A DNA stretch of 47,602 bases from Desulfitibacter sp. BRH_c19 (GTDB lineage Bacteria; Bacillota; DSM-16504; Desulfitibacterales; Desulfitibacteraceae), in assembly GCA_001515945.1 (NCBI GenBank), contig LOER01000037.1, positions 1 to 47,602 on the forward strand, given 5' to 3'. A program made the position numbers and the translations under genes. Below, one piece after another: positions 38,024-46,573 of this stretch; positions within the stretch are counted from its first letter, which is position 1, and the number at the start of each line of letters is the position of its first letter. The notes beneath the pieces are model-generated. The model was not told where the DNA came from. It made no database searches and saw only the letters and a program-made list of their open reading frames with translations.

Positions 38024-38295
38024 CTCAGGTGGAGTTTTGACTCCATCTGAGTTTTATAGAGCGAAACTTGCCAACTTGTTTGGCGTAGCTAAGCTAATCC
38101 TTTAGGGAAAACCGTTATCCAGGGACGTAGCGCCACTTATCTCCCACTTGCGCCAGTAGTTCTAGCATTGTATCTTTTGCAATGCGTAGAAATACTAGTG
38201 CAAAGCTAGAAGATAGGAGTCTTGGAGTGAAACTTGTCAACTTGTTGACATAGCTGAACCCATGCAAGGCTAGTGGCGGTAGTCATCGGATAAAA
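38006..38295 (+). repeat. Long copy B of the dispersed structured repeat
   Basis: About 290 bases, from GATAAACAGGATTCTT inside the eam 3' end to GTCATCGGATAAAA. The first hairpin is intact here: ACTCAGGTGGAGT / ACTCCATCTGAGT with a TTTG loop, followed by TTTTAT, so it can also end eam transcription. Next come GAGCGAAACTT, stem GCCAA / TTGGC, GCTAATCCTTTAGGG, CCGTTATCCAGGGAC, CTCCCACTT, and the hairpin unit (38151-38202). A second GAGTGAAACTT with the perfect stem GTCAAC/GTTGAC follows (38224-38250). Confidence 0.9.
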
Positions 38296-38312
38296 AATAA
38301 TCACAAAATTAC

Positions 38313-38360
38313 AAAAGGGCTGCATAAGTGCATGGTTAAATGCACTTGTACAGTCCTTTT
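38313..38360. terminator. Bidirectional terminator between repeat copy B and yaaL
   Basis: Two-tier stem: AAAAGG..CTG with CAG..CCTTTT outside, and AGTGCAT / ATGCACT inside. T-rich on both strands. It lies 6 bases past the yaaL stop. Confidence 0.75.
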
Positions 38361-38366
38361 AGTCTT

Positions 38367-38600
38367 TTAGCCCTGCTTAATTGTTATATGTTTAATAAGC
38401 TCCAAATAGTGCATGTACCTTCTTTCCGCACGAACAACCTTCAAGATTGCAGTATCAAGCTCTCTATGATCTGTTATTTCATCACATATCTTTTGTGCTT
38501 CTAGCCATTCTTTTTTTGCATTAAGAAGTTTTAACTCTAAATCACTTATAGTGGTGGGTTTTTGTTTATTTAGAAATTTAAATAATTGTTTTAACTTCAT
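38367..38600 (-). CDS. yaaL: DUF2508 family protein YaaL
   Basis: 77 aa from the ATG at 38600, with GGAGGGAG upstream; the in-frame TTG at 38615 lies before that SD. It is a small, highly helical protein (DLELKLLNAKKEWLEAQKIC, then LDTAILKVVRAERRYMHYL) of the DUF2508 family found between recR and bofA in Bacillota. Its function is not established. Here it is on the minus strand, opposite to recR and bofA, and is separated from recR by the rpiR-eam block and a repeat, so the locus has been rearranged. Confidence 0.85.
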   Translation of the reverse strand: MKLKQLFKFLNKQKPTTISDLELKLLNAKKEWLEAQKICDEITDHRELDTAILKVVRAERRYMHYLELIKHITIKQG

Positions 38601-38736
38601 CCAAACTCCCTCCAATTAGCTTCTTATTATAATCAATATGCGCCAGAATTGATAAAAGTCCAAAAAATGGTATATTTATCTTTTGAAAGCATATTAATGT
38701 TAACAAACAGGGGAATGAATCTTAGGAGGGTTAGAT

Positions 38737-39006
38737 ATGGGTGTTGAATTTATGCAGGTTGTTTTTGGTATAGGTTTACTACTGGTCATAGTTGCCATTA
38801 TTAATAAAATTGTTGTCAGACCAGTAAAAATTGTATTTAGGCTTGGTTATTCTCTTGTATTTGGGATGGTATTAGTATGGGCATTCAATTATATGGGAGG
38901 TATTTTTGGAATGTACATCCCTGCCAATATAGTGACAATACTAACAGCAGGAATATTAGGACTCCCAGGATTAGGGTTAATGCTAGTACTACAGCTTTTA
39001 GTCTAA
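38737..39006 (+). CDS. bofA: Pro-sigma-K processing inhibitor BofA
   Basis: 89 aa, almost all hydrophobic: segments at about 6-24, 32-50 and 62-88. The C-terminal NIVTILTAGILGLPGLGLMLVLQ is the family signature. BofA inhibits the SpoIVFB protease until late sporulation, so its presence points to an endospore former. GGAGGG lies 8 bases before the ATG. The gene stands alone. Confidence 0.93.
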   Translation: MGVEFMQVVFGIGLLLVIVAIINKIVVRPVKIVFRLGYSLVFGMVLVWAFNYMGGIFGMYIPANIVTILTAGILGLPGLGLMLVLQLLV

Positions 39007-39033
39007 ATTATATTACTATTAAGACTTGACGCA

Positions 39034-39146
39034 CTAAAGAACGGGCATTCCCAAGTACTGTAAAGACTGATTGCTAGAAGTACTGGCGCACTAAAGTACT
39101 GGTATTTCTACGCATTGCAAAAGACACAATGCTAGAACTACTGGCG
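39034..39146 (-). repeat. Hairpin repeat, one full unit and one degenerate unit
   Basis: The full unit (39098-39146) is nearly identical to those at 19904-20008 and in the same orientation. A decayed second unit lies at about 39034-39089 (ends GCTAGAAGTACTGGCGCA). A spacing of about 59 bases shows it was once a tandem pair like the others. Confidence 0.85.
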
Positions 39147-39260
39147 CATGCTAAGGCTTGTTTTCATATGACATAATCAACTAGCATAGCAAGGACAGCG
39201 AATAGGTGGCATACCACTAGGCTGGTCTGGCAATGTTTGTGAAATAAATAACAAAGCTTA

Positions 39261-39289
39261 TTGACTTGTAACGGTGTATACATTATACT
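39261..39289 (+). promoter_or_regulatory. Sigma-A promoter upstream of the pyruvate oxidoreductase gene
   Basis: -35 TTGACT (39261-39266), 17-base spacer, -10 TATACT (39284-39289). Confidence 0.75.
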
Positions 39290-39430
39290 GTAAATGGTTA
39301 TATCCTTTCAAAACTGGTATAAAATAAATTGTAAAATGTTAAAAAATATTTTTCTATCGGTAGATAGTAGTCTGCTGTATAGACACCATTATAATGTTAT
39401 GCTCGATAAGTTGCTAACGACAAAGGCCTA

Positions 39431-39495
39431 GTGCCCCCTATGGAATGGAATTTATGCCCATTGAGCACAAATAGCTATGCTGGAACTAGTGGCTA
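39431..39495 (-). repeat. Probable diverged copy of the hairpin repeat
   Basis: TGGAATTTATGCCCATTGAG..GCTATGCTGGAACTAGTGGC follows the plan of the repeat unit (hairpin arms, then GAACTA.TGG) with many changes and an insertion. Weak evidence alone; it lies within the long leader. Confidence 0.45.
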
Positions 39496-39771
39496 AAGCA
39501 AGGCTTCTTTTTAGTTTCCAATACTTTATACATGACGGGCATAAGAGAGCGGTTGTATATGCAGTAATGTAAGGCTTCAAGAACTAAGATTGCTACGGAG
39601 TATAATGAGAAGGGTATTGCTATGAATTATAGATCTTGAAAAATGATTTATTAACGGAATGGCTAAAAAGTATGTGTAAGACAGTAGGAGGTGTGTAGAT
39701 TATCAAGGCTGAACTACTATATTTTTCAGGATATCGATATTTTAAAATTCAATTGGGGGAGTGAAGGCTAT

Positions 39772-42700
39772 ATGACTAAAATCATGAAAACTATGGACGG
39801 AAATACAGCAGCCGCATATGTTTCCTATGCCATGACAGAGGTAGCAGCTATTTATCCAATTACCCCTTCATCCAATATGGCAGAAGTAGTGGATGAGTGG
39901 AGTGCAGCTGGGAAAAAGAATATATTTGGGCAAGAAGTATTAGTCTCAGAATTACAGTCTGAAGCTGGGGCTGCTGGAGCAGTACACGGTTCTTTATCAG
40001 CAGGTGGATTAACTACTACATTTACAGCCTCTCAAGGCTTACTATTAATGATTCCTAACATGTATAAGATTGCAGGAGAATTATTGCCTGGAGTATTTCA
40101 TGTTAGTGCTAGAGCTCTAGCGGGGCATGCGTTATCAATTTTTGGAGATCATTCAGATGTAATGGCTTGCCGTCAAACTGGTTTTGCCATGTTAGCTTCA
40201 GGTAGTGTACAAGAAGTAATGGATTTAGGTGGAATAGCTCATCTTGCTGCAATAAAATCTAGAGTACCTTTCATGCACTTCTTTGATGGTTTCAGAACTT
40301 CCCACGAGGTGCAAAAGATTGAAGCTATTGATTATCAAGTTTTTGAAAACTTAATTGATCGTGCAGCACTTAAGGAATTTAGAGACAGGGCTATAAACCC
40401 AGAACACCCTGTCCTTAAAGGAACAGCTCAGAATCCAGATATCTTCTTCCAAGCTAAAGAAGCAAGCAATAAGTTTTATGAAGCAGTGCCTGATATAGTA
40501 AATGAGTATATGAAAGAAATAAGCGAAGTTACGGGCAGAGAGTATAAGCCATTTAACTATTATGGCGCTCCTGACGCCGAACTTATATATATAGCTATGG
40601 GTTCAGCTTGTGAAGCATTAGAGGAAACCATTGATTACTTAGTAGCAAAAGGGGAAAAGGTTGGGATGATTAAGGTTCACTTGTATCGTCCTTTTTCACC
40701 CAAGTATTTCTTTGATGTCTTACCTAAGAGTGTTAAGCGAATTGCTGTACTAGACAGATGTAAAGAACCTGGATCCTTAGGGGAACCTTTATATGAAGAT
40801 GTGAGAACTATGTTTTATGGCATGGAAAATGCGCCAATGGTTATTGGTGGACGTTATGGACTAGGGTCTAAGGATGTTACGCCAAGTCAGTTAAAGGCTG
40901 TATTTGACAATTTAAAATTAGAAAAACCTAAGAATGGATTCACTATTGGTATTGTAGATGACGTTACAAGACTTAGTTTACCTGAGACAGAAAAGCTCTG
41001 CATAGCTGATGAAGGAACTACACGTTGTAAATTCTGGGGCTTTGGATCTGACGGTACTGTAGGGGCCAACAAGGATGCCATTAAAATCATTGGTGACCAC
41101 ACCGATATGTATGCCCAAGGTTATTTTGCATATGATTCCAAGAAGTCTGGCGGTGTAACTGTTTCCCACTTGCGCTTTGGTAAAAAGCCAATTAGGGCCA
41201 CATATCTTATTGATGAGGCTGACTACGTTGCTTGTCATAAGCAGGCTTACGTGGATCAATACGAGGTATTGGAAGGTTTAAAAGAAGGAGGAACCTTCCT
41301 GCTAAACTGCAACTGGACTTTAGAAGAGCTAGAAGAGAAATTGCCATCGAACATGAAAAAATATATAGCAGAAAAGAAAATTGAGTTCTACATTATTAAT
41401 GCAGTAGATATTGCAGGTGCGATTGGTCTAGGTGGTCGTATTAATATGGTTATGCAGTCTGCTTTCTTTAAACTAGCCAATGTGATACCTTACGATGATG
41501 CAGTAAAATATATGAAAGAAGCCATAAAGAAGACTTATGGTAGAAAGGGCGAAAAGATAGTTTCTATGAACTATCAAGCAGTTGATAAGGCTACAGAAGC
41601 TCTGAGGAAGGTAGATGTTCCTGCACAGTGGAGTAATATTGCAGAGTCAGAGGCGGCTGCCACCACAGACATACCTGAGTTTATTAGTAAAGTCGTGGCC
41701 CCCATGAATAGGCAGCAGGGAGATAAGCTACCAGTTAGTACCTTTGTAGGGAGTGAAGACGGAACCTTCCCACAGGGAACTAGCGAATACGAGAAGCGCG
41801 GAATAGCCATCTTAGTACCTGAATGGCAGATGGAAAACTGCATACAATGTAACCAGTGCTCACTTGTATGTCCTCATGCAGTAGTAAGGCCTTTCTTGTT
41901 AGATGAGAAGGAAGCTGCAAATGCCCCTGAAAGTTTTGTTAGCAAAAAAGCTGTTGGCAAACAACTTGCTGGGTTAACCTACCGCATACAGGTAAGTCCT
42001 TATGATTGTACAGGTTGTGGGAGTTGTGCAAATGTATGCCCAGCTAAAACAAAGGCTTTAGTTATGAAACCTGTTGAAGAGCAGATTTCTTTACAGGAAG
42101 ATAACTGGAACTATGCGATGGAAAATGTATCAATAAAAGACCATCTGTTAGATTTGGCAACCATCAAGGGTAGCCAATTTGCCCAACCATTACTACAGTT
42201 TTCTGGAGCTTGTGGTGGCTGTGGGGAAACTCCCTATGTTAAGTTGGTAACACAGTTATTTGGTGACAGAATGATGATTGCCAATGCTACTGGTTGTAGT
42301 TCTATCTGGGGTGGTTCAGCTCCTAACATGCCGTATTGCAAGAATAAGGAAGGGAAAGGTCCTGCTTGGGCTAATTCATTATTTGAAGATAATGCTGAGT
42401 TTGGATATGGTATGGCGCTTGCAGTTAAAAAAATCAGGGAAAAGTTAGGTATGCTTATGGAGGAAGCCATAGGGCAGGATATAAGTGATGATTTAAAAGC
42501 TGCCTTCCAAGAGTGGATAGTAGGTCAAGATAGTGCTAAGGGTTCCACGGAGGCTACTTCTAAAATCATGCCTTTATTGGCAGCAAATATTAATAATTCT
42601 GCTGTTAAAGAAATAGACGAAAGAAGCGACTTCTTAAACAAAAAATCTCAGTGGATATTTGGTGGAGATGGATGGGCTTATGATATTGGATATGGTGGCT

Positions 42701-43296
42701 TAGACCATATTATCTCAACAGGGGAAGATGTTAATATATTAGTTCTTGATACTGAGGTTTATTCCAATACAGGAGGGCAGTCCTCTAAAGCAACACCTGT
42801 AGGTGCTATGGCTAAATTTGCAGCAGCTGGAAAACGTACCAGAAAGAAAGATTTAGGTTTGATTGCTACAACTTATGGTGAAGTTTATGTTGCCCAGATT
42901 GCCATGGGAGCGAATATGAATCAAACCATCAAGGTGTTGGCTGAAGCAGAAGCTTATCCAGGACCATCCTTGATAATTGCTTATGCTCCATGTATTAATC
43001 ATACTATCAAGGGCGGGTTAGCCAAAGCAATGGAAGAAATGAAAAACGCAGTTAATGCAGGGTATTGGCACCTTTGGAGATATAACCCATTATTAAAAGA
43101 AGAGGGGAAAAATCCTTTTATTCTTGAGTCAAAGGAACCAACTGTATCTTACCAGGATTTCTTAAAGTCTGAAGGTCGATACACTACCCTAGTTCAAGCA
43201 TTCCCTGAAATAGCTGAAGCTTTATTTGAGAAAGCAGCAAAGGACTCTAAAGAACGCTATGAATCATACAAACGCATGGCTATGGAGTGCAAATAA
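39772..43296 (+). CDS. nifJ: Pyruvate:ferredoxin (flavodoxin) oxidoreductase, single-chain
   Basis: 1174 aa from the ATG at 39772 (GAAGG upstream), the usual size of the fused homodimeric enzyme. It splits pyruvate and CoA to acetyl-CoA and CO2, reducing ferredoxin. Domain order: pyrimidine-binding domain (AAIYPITPSSNMAE), transketolase-C-like domain, gamma-like domain, a two-cluster ferredoxin insert (CIQCNQCSLVCPHAV and CTGCGSCANVCPAK), then the TPP domain with GACGGCGETPYVKL, GDGWAYDIGYGG and NTGGQSSKATP. The extra proximal-cluster cysteines are in GGCG and CINHTI. A strong terminator follows. Confidence 0.97.
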   Translation: MTKIMKTMDGNTAAAYVSYAMTEVAAIYPITPSSNMAEVVDEWSAAGKKNIFGQEVLVSELQSEAGAAGAVHGSLSAGGLTTTFTASQGLLLMIPNMYKIAGELLPGVFHVSARALAGHALSIFGDHSDVMACRQTGFAMLASGSVQEVMDLGGIAHLAAIKSRVPFMHFFDGFRTSHEVQKIEAIDYQVFENLIDRAALKEFRDRAINPEHPVLKGTAQNPDIFFQAKEASNKFYEAVPDIVNEYMKEISEVTGREYKPFNYYGAPDAELIYIAMGSACEALEETIDYLVAKGEKVGMIKVHLYRPFSPKYFFDVLPKSVKRIAVLDRCKEPGSLGEPLYEDVRTMFYGMENAPMVIGGRYGLGSKDVTPSQLKAVFDNLKLEKPKNGFTIGIVDDVTRLSLPETEKLCIADEGTTRCKFWGFGSDGTVGANKDAIKIIGDHTDMYAQGYFAYDSKKSGGVTVSHLRFGKKPIRATYLIDEADYVACHKQAYVDQYEVLEGLKEGGTFLLNCNWTLEELEEKLPSNMKKYIAEKKIEFYIINAVDIAGAIGLGGRINMVMQSAFFKLANVIPYDDAVKYMKEAIKKTYGRKGEKIVSMNYQAVDKATEALRKVDVPAQWSNIAESEAAATTDIPEFISKVVAPMNRQQGDKLPVSTFVGSEDGTFPQGTSEYEKRGIAILVPEWQMENCIQCNQCSLVCPHAVVRPFLLDEKEAANAPESFVSKKAVGKQLAGLTYRIQVSPYDCTGCGSCANVCPAKTKALVMKPVEEQISLQEDNWNYAMENVSIKDHLLDLATIKGSQFAQPLLQFSGACGGCGETPYVKLVTQLFGDRMMIANATGCSSIWGGSAPNMPYCKNKEGKGPAWANSLFEDNAEFGYGMALAVKKIREKLGMLMEEAIGQDISDDLKAAFQEWIVGQDSAKGSTEATSKIMPLLAANINNSAVKEIDERSDFLNKKSQWIFGGDGWAYDIGYGGLDHIISTGEDVNILVLDTEVYSNTGGQSSKATPVGAMAKFAAAGKRTRKKDLGLIATTYGEVYVAQIAMGANMNQTIKVLAEAEAYPGPSLIIAYAPCINHTIKGGLAKAMEEMKNAVNAGYWHLWRYNPLLKEEGKNPFILESKEPTVSYQDFLKSEGRYTTLVQAFPEIAEALFEKAAKDSKERYESYKRMAMECK

Positions 43297-43314
43297 ATTT
43301 TAAAAAGACTATCA

Positions 43315-43352
43315 AAGCATCCTGCAAACAATGTGCAGGATGCTTTTTTTTG
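43315..43352 (+). terminator. Rho-independent terminator after the pyruvate oxidoreductase gene
   Basis: AGCATCCTGCA pairs with TGCAGGATGCT around AACAATG, followed by seven Ts. Confidence 0.95.
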
Positions 43353-43449
43353 ATACTTTTTTTGAAAAACCCTTTTAATTTTGGCCAAGATAACTTATCC
43401 TTGTATTTATATATAATCTCAAGCTAATAATAAATCTGAGGTGGAATAA

Positions 43450-44115
43450 ATGGATATTCCCATTGTGGAGGCATACATAGGAGAATATGCAAGTGGTAAA
43501 AGTGAAAATGCTGTAAATAGAGCACTTTGGCTAAAAAACCAAGGCAGAAAAGTTACATTAGCTGATTTAGATATTGTGGAACCCTTTTATACTTTACGAC
43601 CTATTAAAAAAAAGCTTGAAGAAATGGGAATAGAGGTTATGGCTTGGGAAAGCCGAAAGACAATGGGTTTAGGTGAGACTGGTAATATTATTAAACCGGA
43701 ATTGAGATGGGTTCTAAAAAGGCCGGGTGATTTAATATTAGATGTAGGTTACGGTGTGGAAGGTGCAAAAACTTTGAATCTAGTTCATGGCGCTTATGAT
43801 AACCCATATCTTAAAATATATGCAGTTATTAATGTGTCCAGACCCATGACAAGTACAGTTCCTGATATAGTGGAATATATAAAGTATTTGGGTCGTGTGG
43901 ATGGCATAATTAATAACACACACTTAGGTGATGAAACTGATATAGAGGTTATCCAAAATGGGGCTAAAATAGTTAATGAAGCATCTCAGGAATTAAAAAT
44001 ACCCGTTATCTTTACATCAGTCGAAAAGCATCATCAAGATATATTGGGAAATAGAGATTGTGCAGGTAATCCTGTATTTTATATACAAAGATTTATGTCT
44101 GAAACTTTTTGGTAA
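43450..44115 (+). CDS. P-loop ATPase preceding the 2-oxoacid oxidoreductase operon
   Basis: 221 aa. The P-loop is YIGEYASGKSENAV (about 9-22), and later strands (DLILDVGYGVEG, INVSRPMTS, GIINNTHLG) follow the SIMIBI/CobQ-like ATPase fold. I see no second domain or metal-cluster cysteines. It is 26 bases upstream of korA and on the same strand, so it is probably co-transcribed. It could help assemble, deliver a cofactor to or regulate the oxidoreductase, but that is inference from position. GAGGTGG lies 6 bases before the ATG. Confidence 0.75.
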   Translation: MDIPIVEAYIGEYASGKSENAVNRALWLKNQGRKVTLADLDIVEPFYTLRPIKKKLEEMGIEVMAWESRKTMGLGETGNIIKPELRWVLKRPGDLILDVGYGVEGAKTLNLVHGAYDNPYLKIYAVINVSRPMTSTVPDIVEYIKYLGRVDGIINNTHLGDETDIEVIQNGAKIVNEASQELKIPVIFTSVEKHHQDILGNRDCAGNPVFYIQRFMSETFW

Positions 44116-44141
44116 GTAGAATTCTTAGGAGGTGTTATGTA

Positions 44142-45227
44142 ATGGCCGCAAAACCTATTGAAGGTGAAAAAAAAGTTTTTGTAACAGGCAATGAAGCTAC
44201 TGCATGGGCAGCATTAGCGGCAGGGGCAGATATTATGTATGGGTATCCCATCACCCCGCAAAATGAAATTATGCATTATTGGACAAGACTAGCCCCAAAG
44301 CATGGGAAAAAATTCTTGCAGACTGAAGATGAGATTTCTGCTGGATTTACCTGTTTGGGTGGTGTATTTAGTGGAAAAAAGGCATTTACAGCAACAGCAG
44401 GCCCAGGTAATACTTTAATGCAAGAACCAATGTCAATGGCTGAAATGATGAGAGTCCCGGCAGTATTTGTCATATGTCAAAGGGGTGGTCCATCCACAGC
44501 TACCGTAATCTATTCTCAGCAAGAAACTACACTAACATGTTTTGGTGGTAATGGTGAAGGCTTGAGAATTGTTTACTCAACAGAAAGTCATCAAGAACTG
44601 TTTGACTATACTATCAAAGCCTTTAATACTGCATGGAAATATCGCTTTCCGACCTTTGTTTTAGGAGATGGCTATCAGTCGAAAATGAGAGAATCATTAG
44701 TAATGTATGACCCTGAGGCTAGGGGAATAGAGATGGTTAAGCCTGAGCCAATTGTACGCAAACCAGGGATTCCGGGTGTAGATAGAAAACCAATTCACTT
44801 ACGTAATACATATAACATGGAAGATGAGCTTTATGATGCAGTTATGGACATAGTAAATGACTTTAAGAAGATGTCCCCAGAAGTGGTGGAGTATGCTACG
44901 TTTGATTGTGAAGATGCAGATGTATTAATCCTTGCACATGGTGTGGTTTCAAGAGCTGCTCAAGGAGCTGTTAAACAGTTAAGAGAAGAAGGATTAAAAG
45001 TGGGACATTTTAGACCTATTACTTTAAGACCTTTTCCACAAGAAGAACTTAAGAAGTATGCTAAAAAAGCTAAGAATATATTAGTAGTAGAGTCTGCATA
45101 TGGACAGTTTGATAAAATGGTTAAAGAAAACATATATGGTGTTAGCACACCTATTAAACAATACTTTAGACCTGGTGAAGGAATAACTGTTGAAGAAGTA
45201 GTTCAAGAAGCCAAAGAACTAATTTAA
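44142..45227 (+). CDS. korA: 2-oxoacid:ferredoxin oxidoreductase, alpha subunit (KorA-like)
   Basis: 361 aa from the ATG at 44142 (AGGAGGTG eight bases upstream); the frame is open further upstream into the P-loop ATPase gene but without an SD. The pyrimidine domain shows MYGYPITPQNEIMHYW and TATAGPGNTLMQEP. The C-terminal transketolase-like part includes VESAYGQFDKMV. The subunit order and the PITPQNE motif fit the 2-oxoglutarate (or 2-oxoisovalerate) type rather than the pyruvate type; the substrate is not fixed by sequence alone. Operon korA-B-C-D with 2-12 base gaps. Confidence 0.92.
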   Translation: MAAKPIEGEKKVFVTGNEATAWAALAAGADIMYGYPITPQNEIMHYWTRLAPKHGKKFLQTEDEISAGFTCLGGVFSGKKAFTATAGPGNTLMQEPMSMAEMMRVPAVFVICQRGGPSTATVIYSQQETTLTCFGGNGEGLRIVYSTESHQELFDYTIKAFNTAWKYRFPTFVLGDGYQSKMRESLVMYDPEARGIEMVKPEPIVRKPGIPGVDRKPIHLRNTYNMEDELYDAVMDIVNDFKKMSPEVVEYATFDCEDADVLILAHGVVSRAAQGAVKQLREEGLKVGHFRPITLRPFPQEELKKYAKKAKNILVVESAYGQFDKMVKENIYGVSTPIKQYFRPGEGITVEEVVQEAKELI

Positions 45228-45239
45228 GGAGGTAAGAAA

Positions 45240-45992
45240 ATGTCAATACAACCTCAGATGCCTAAAAGCTGGTGTTTGGAAACTAAGCCTCATAAGTTTT
45301 GCCCAGGCTGTGGCCATCCCATGCTACTTAAGGCTTTAGGTGAAGTTATAGATGAATTTGAGATCGCTGATAAAGTGGTATTTGGTTGTGATATTGGATG
45401 TTCTTTATTGGCATGGGATTTCTTTAATGTTGATACAATCCAGACACACCACGGACGAACAACGCCAGTTATCGTTGGTATTAAAAGAGCTGACGAAGAA
45501 GTAATTGGAATCGCTTATATGGGTGATGGTGGAGGCTACGCAATAGGCTCTCAGCACTTAGTGAATGCAGCAGCTAGAAATGATAAAGTTTTTGTCCTGT
45601 TAGCCAACAACACACAGTATGGCATGACAGGTGGGCAAATGGCACCAACTACCCTACCAGGGCAAAAGACTGAGACAAGCCCATATGGCAGAGATGTAGA
45701 AGCAACTGGACCTCCATTCCAGGGTCCGGAAATGGTTACGGCTATTTCCCAGGAAGGAGCATACGTAGCCAGAGCGACAGTAGCTAATCCTAGGCAATTG
45801 AAGAAAATTATAAAAAGGGCAGTAGAAAATGTTAAAGAAGGAAGAGGTTTTTCCTTTGTTGAGGTTCTTTCCTTATGTCCAACCAACTGGAGAACAAATG
45901 CGGAGCAAACTTGGAAGTTTGTTGAAGATGATATGGCCAAGTATTTCAAAATTGGTGAATTAAAAGTTCCAGGCGAAAGTAAGGAGGGTTGA
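45240..45992 (+). CDS. korB: 2-oxoacid:ferredoxin oxidoreductase, beta subunit (KorB-like)
   Basis: 250 aa. This is the TPP-binding subunit. CPGCGHPMLLKA gives the cluster cysteines, and GDGGGYAIG with NNTQYGMTGGQMAPTT forms the TPP/Mg2+ site. One further cysteine lies in SLCPTNW. It is shorter than the PFOR TPP domain, as expected of the four-subunit enzymes. AAGGAGG lies 6 bases before the ATG. Its stop overlaps the region just before korC. Confidence 0.94.
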   Translation: MSIQPQMPKSWCLETKPHKFCPGCGHPMLLKALGEVIDEFEIADKVVFGCDIGCSLLAWDFFNVDTIQTHHGRTTPVIVGIKRADEEVIGIAYMGDGGGYAIGSQHLVNAAARNDKVFVLLANNTQYGMTGGQMAPTTLPGQKTETSPYGRDVEATGPPFQGPEMVTAISQEGAYVARATVANPRQLKKIIKRAVENVKEGRGFSFVEVLSLCPTNWRTNAEQTWKFVEDDMAKYFKIGELKVPGESKEG

Positions 45993-45994
45993 TC

Positions 45995-46561
45995 ATGGCA
46001 AATGGCACTAAGATAGCCCTAGCGGGTGAAGGTGGCCAAGGCGTACAATCTGTTGCGAACATTTTAGTAGAAGCTGCTTATGAAGAAGGTAAAGAAGCCC
46101 TATACATACCTAACTTTGGAGTTGAACAAAGAGGTGGGGTATCCATTGCATATGTACAGATCTCCGAAAGAGCCATTGGTTCCCCAAAATTTAAGTTTGC
46201 AGATATAGTCATTGCTTTAAGTGATAGAGCGGTACGCAGAACTCAGAAATATGTTAACAAAGATACTCTTTTTGTGTATGATTCTGCAATTAAAGGCATA
46301 GAAAACGACCTTCCAAAAAATGCAAAGAAAATTATAGGAATACCTGCTATTGATGTAGCTAAGGAAGAGTTTCATCCAAGGGTATTTAATGTAATAATAA
46401 TGGGTGCAGTTATAGGTATGACTGGTGTTGTGACAGAAATACAAGCTAAAGCTGCCATCGAAAAGAAGTTAGGATATAAATTCGAACAAGATCCAAAATT
46501 AAGGGAACTTAACTTCAAAGCTCTTGAACGGGGCATAGATCTTGTTAAAGACCAAGTCTAG
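45995..46561 (+). CDS. korC: 2-oxoacid:ferredoxin oxidoreductase, gamma subunit (KorC-like)
   Basis: 188 aa from the ATG at 45995 (GGAGGG upstream, starting 2 bases after the korB stop). It is the gamma domain: GEGGQGVQSVANILVEAA near the N-terminus is the CoA/nucleotide-like glycine loop typical of this subunit, followed by YIPNFGVEQRGG. It completes the CoA-handling part of the complex. It belongs to the korABCD operon. Confidence 0.94.
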   Translation: MANGTKIALAGEGGQGVQSVANILVEAAYEEGKEALYIPNFGVEQRGGVSIAYVQISERAIGSPKFKFADIVIALSDRAVRRTQKYVNKDTLFVYDSAIKGIENDLPKNAKKIIGIPAIDVAKEEFHPRVFNVIIMGAVIGMTGVVTEIQAKAAIEKKLGYKFEQDPKLRELNFKALERGIDLVKDQV

Positions 46562-46573
46562 GGAGGGATAAAA

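Larger units (their letters stand above)
39007..39771. other. Long intergenic region between bofA and the pyruvate oxidoreductase gene
   Basis: About 765 bases with no gene I can support. It contains the repeat pair at 39034-39146, a consensus promoter at 39261-39289, a small TATCGGTAGATA hairpin near 39354-39367, a diverged repeat-like piece at 39431-39495, and an open frame upstream of the ATG at 39772 that lacks an SD. The transcript from 39261 would have a leader of nearly 480 bases. Confidence 0.6.
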
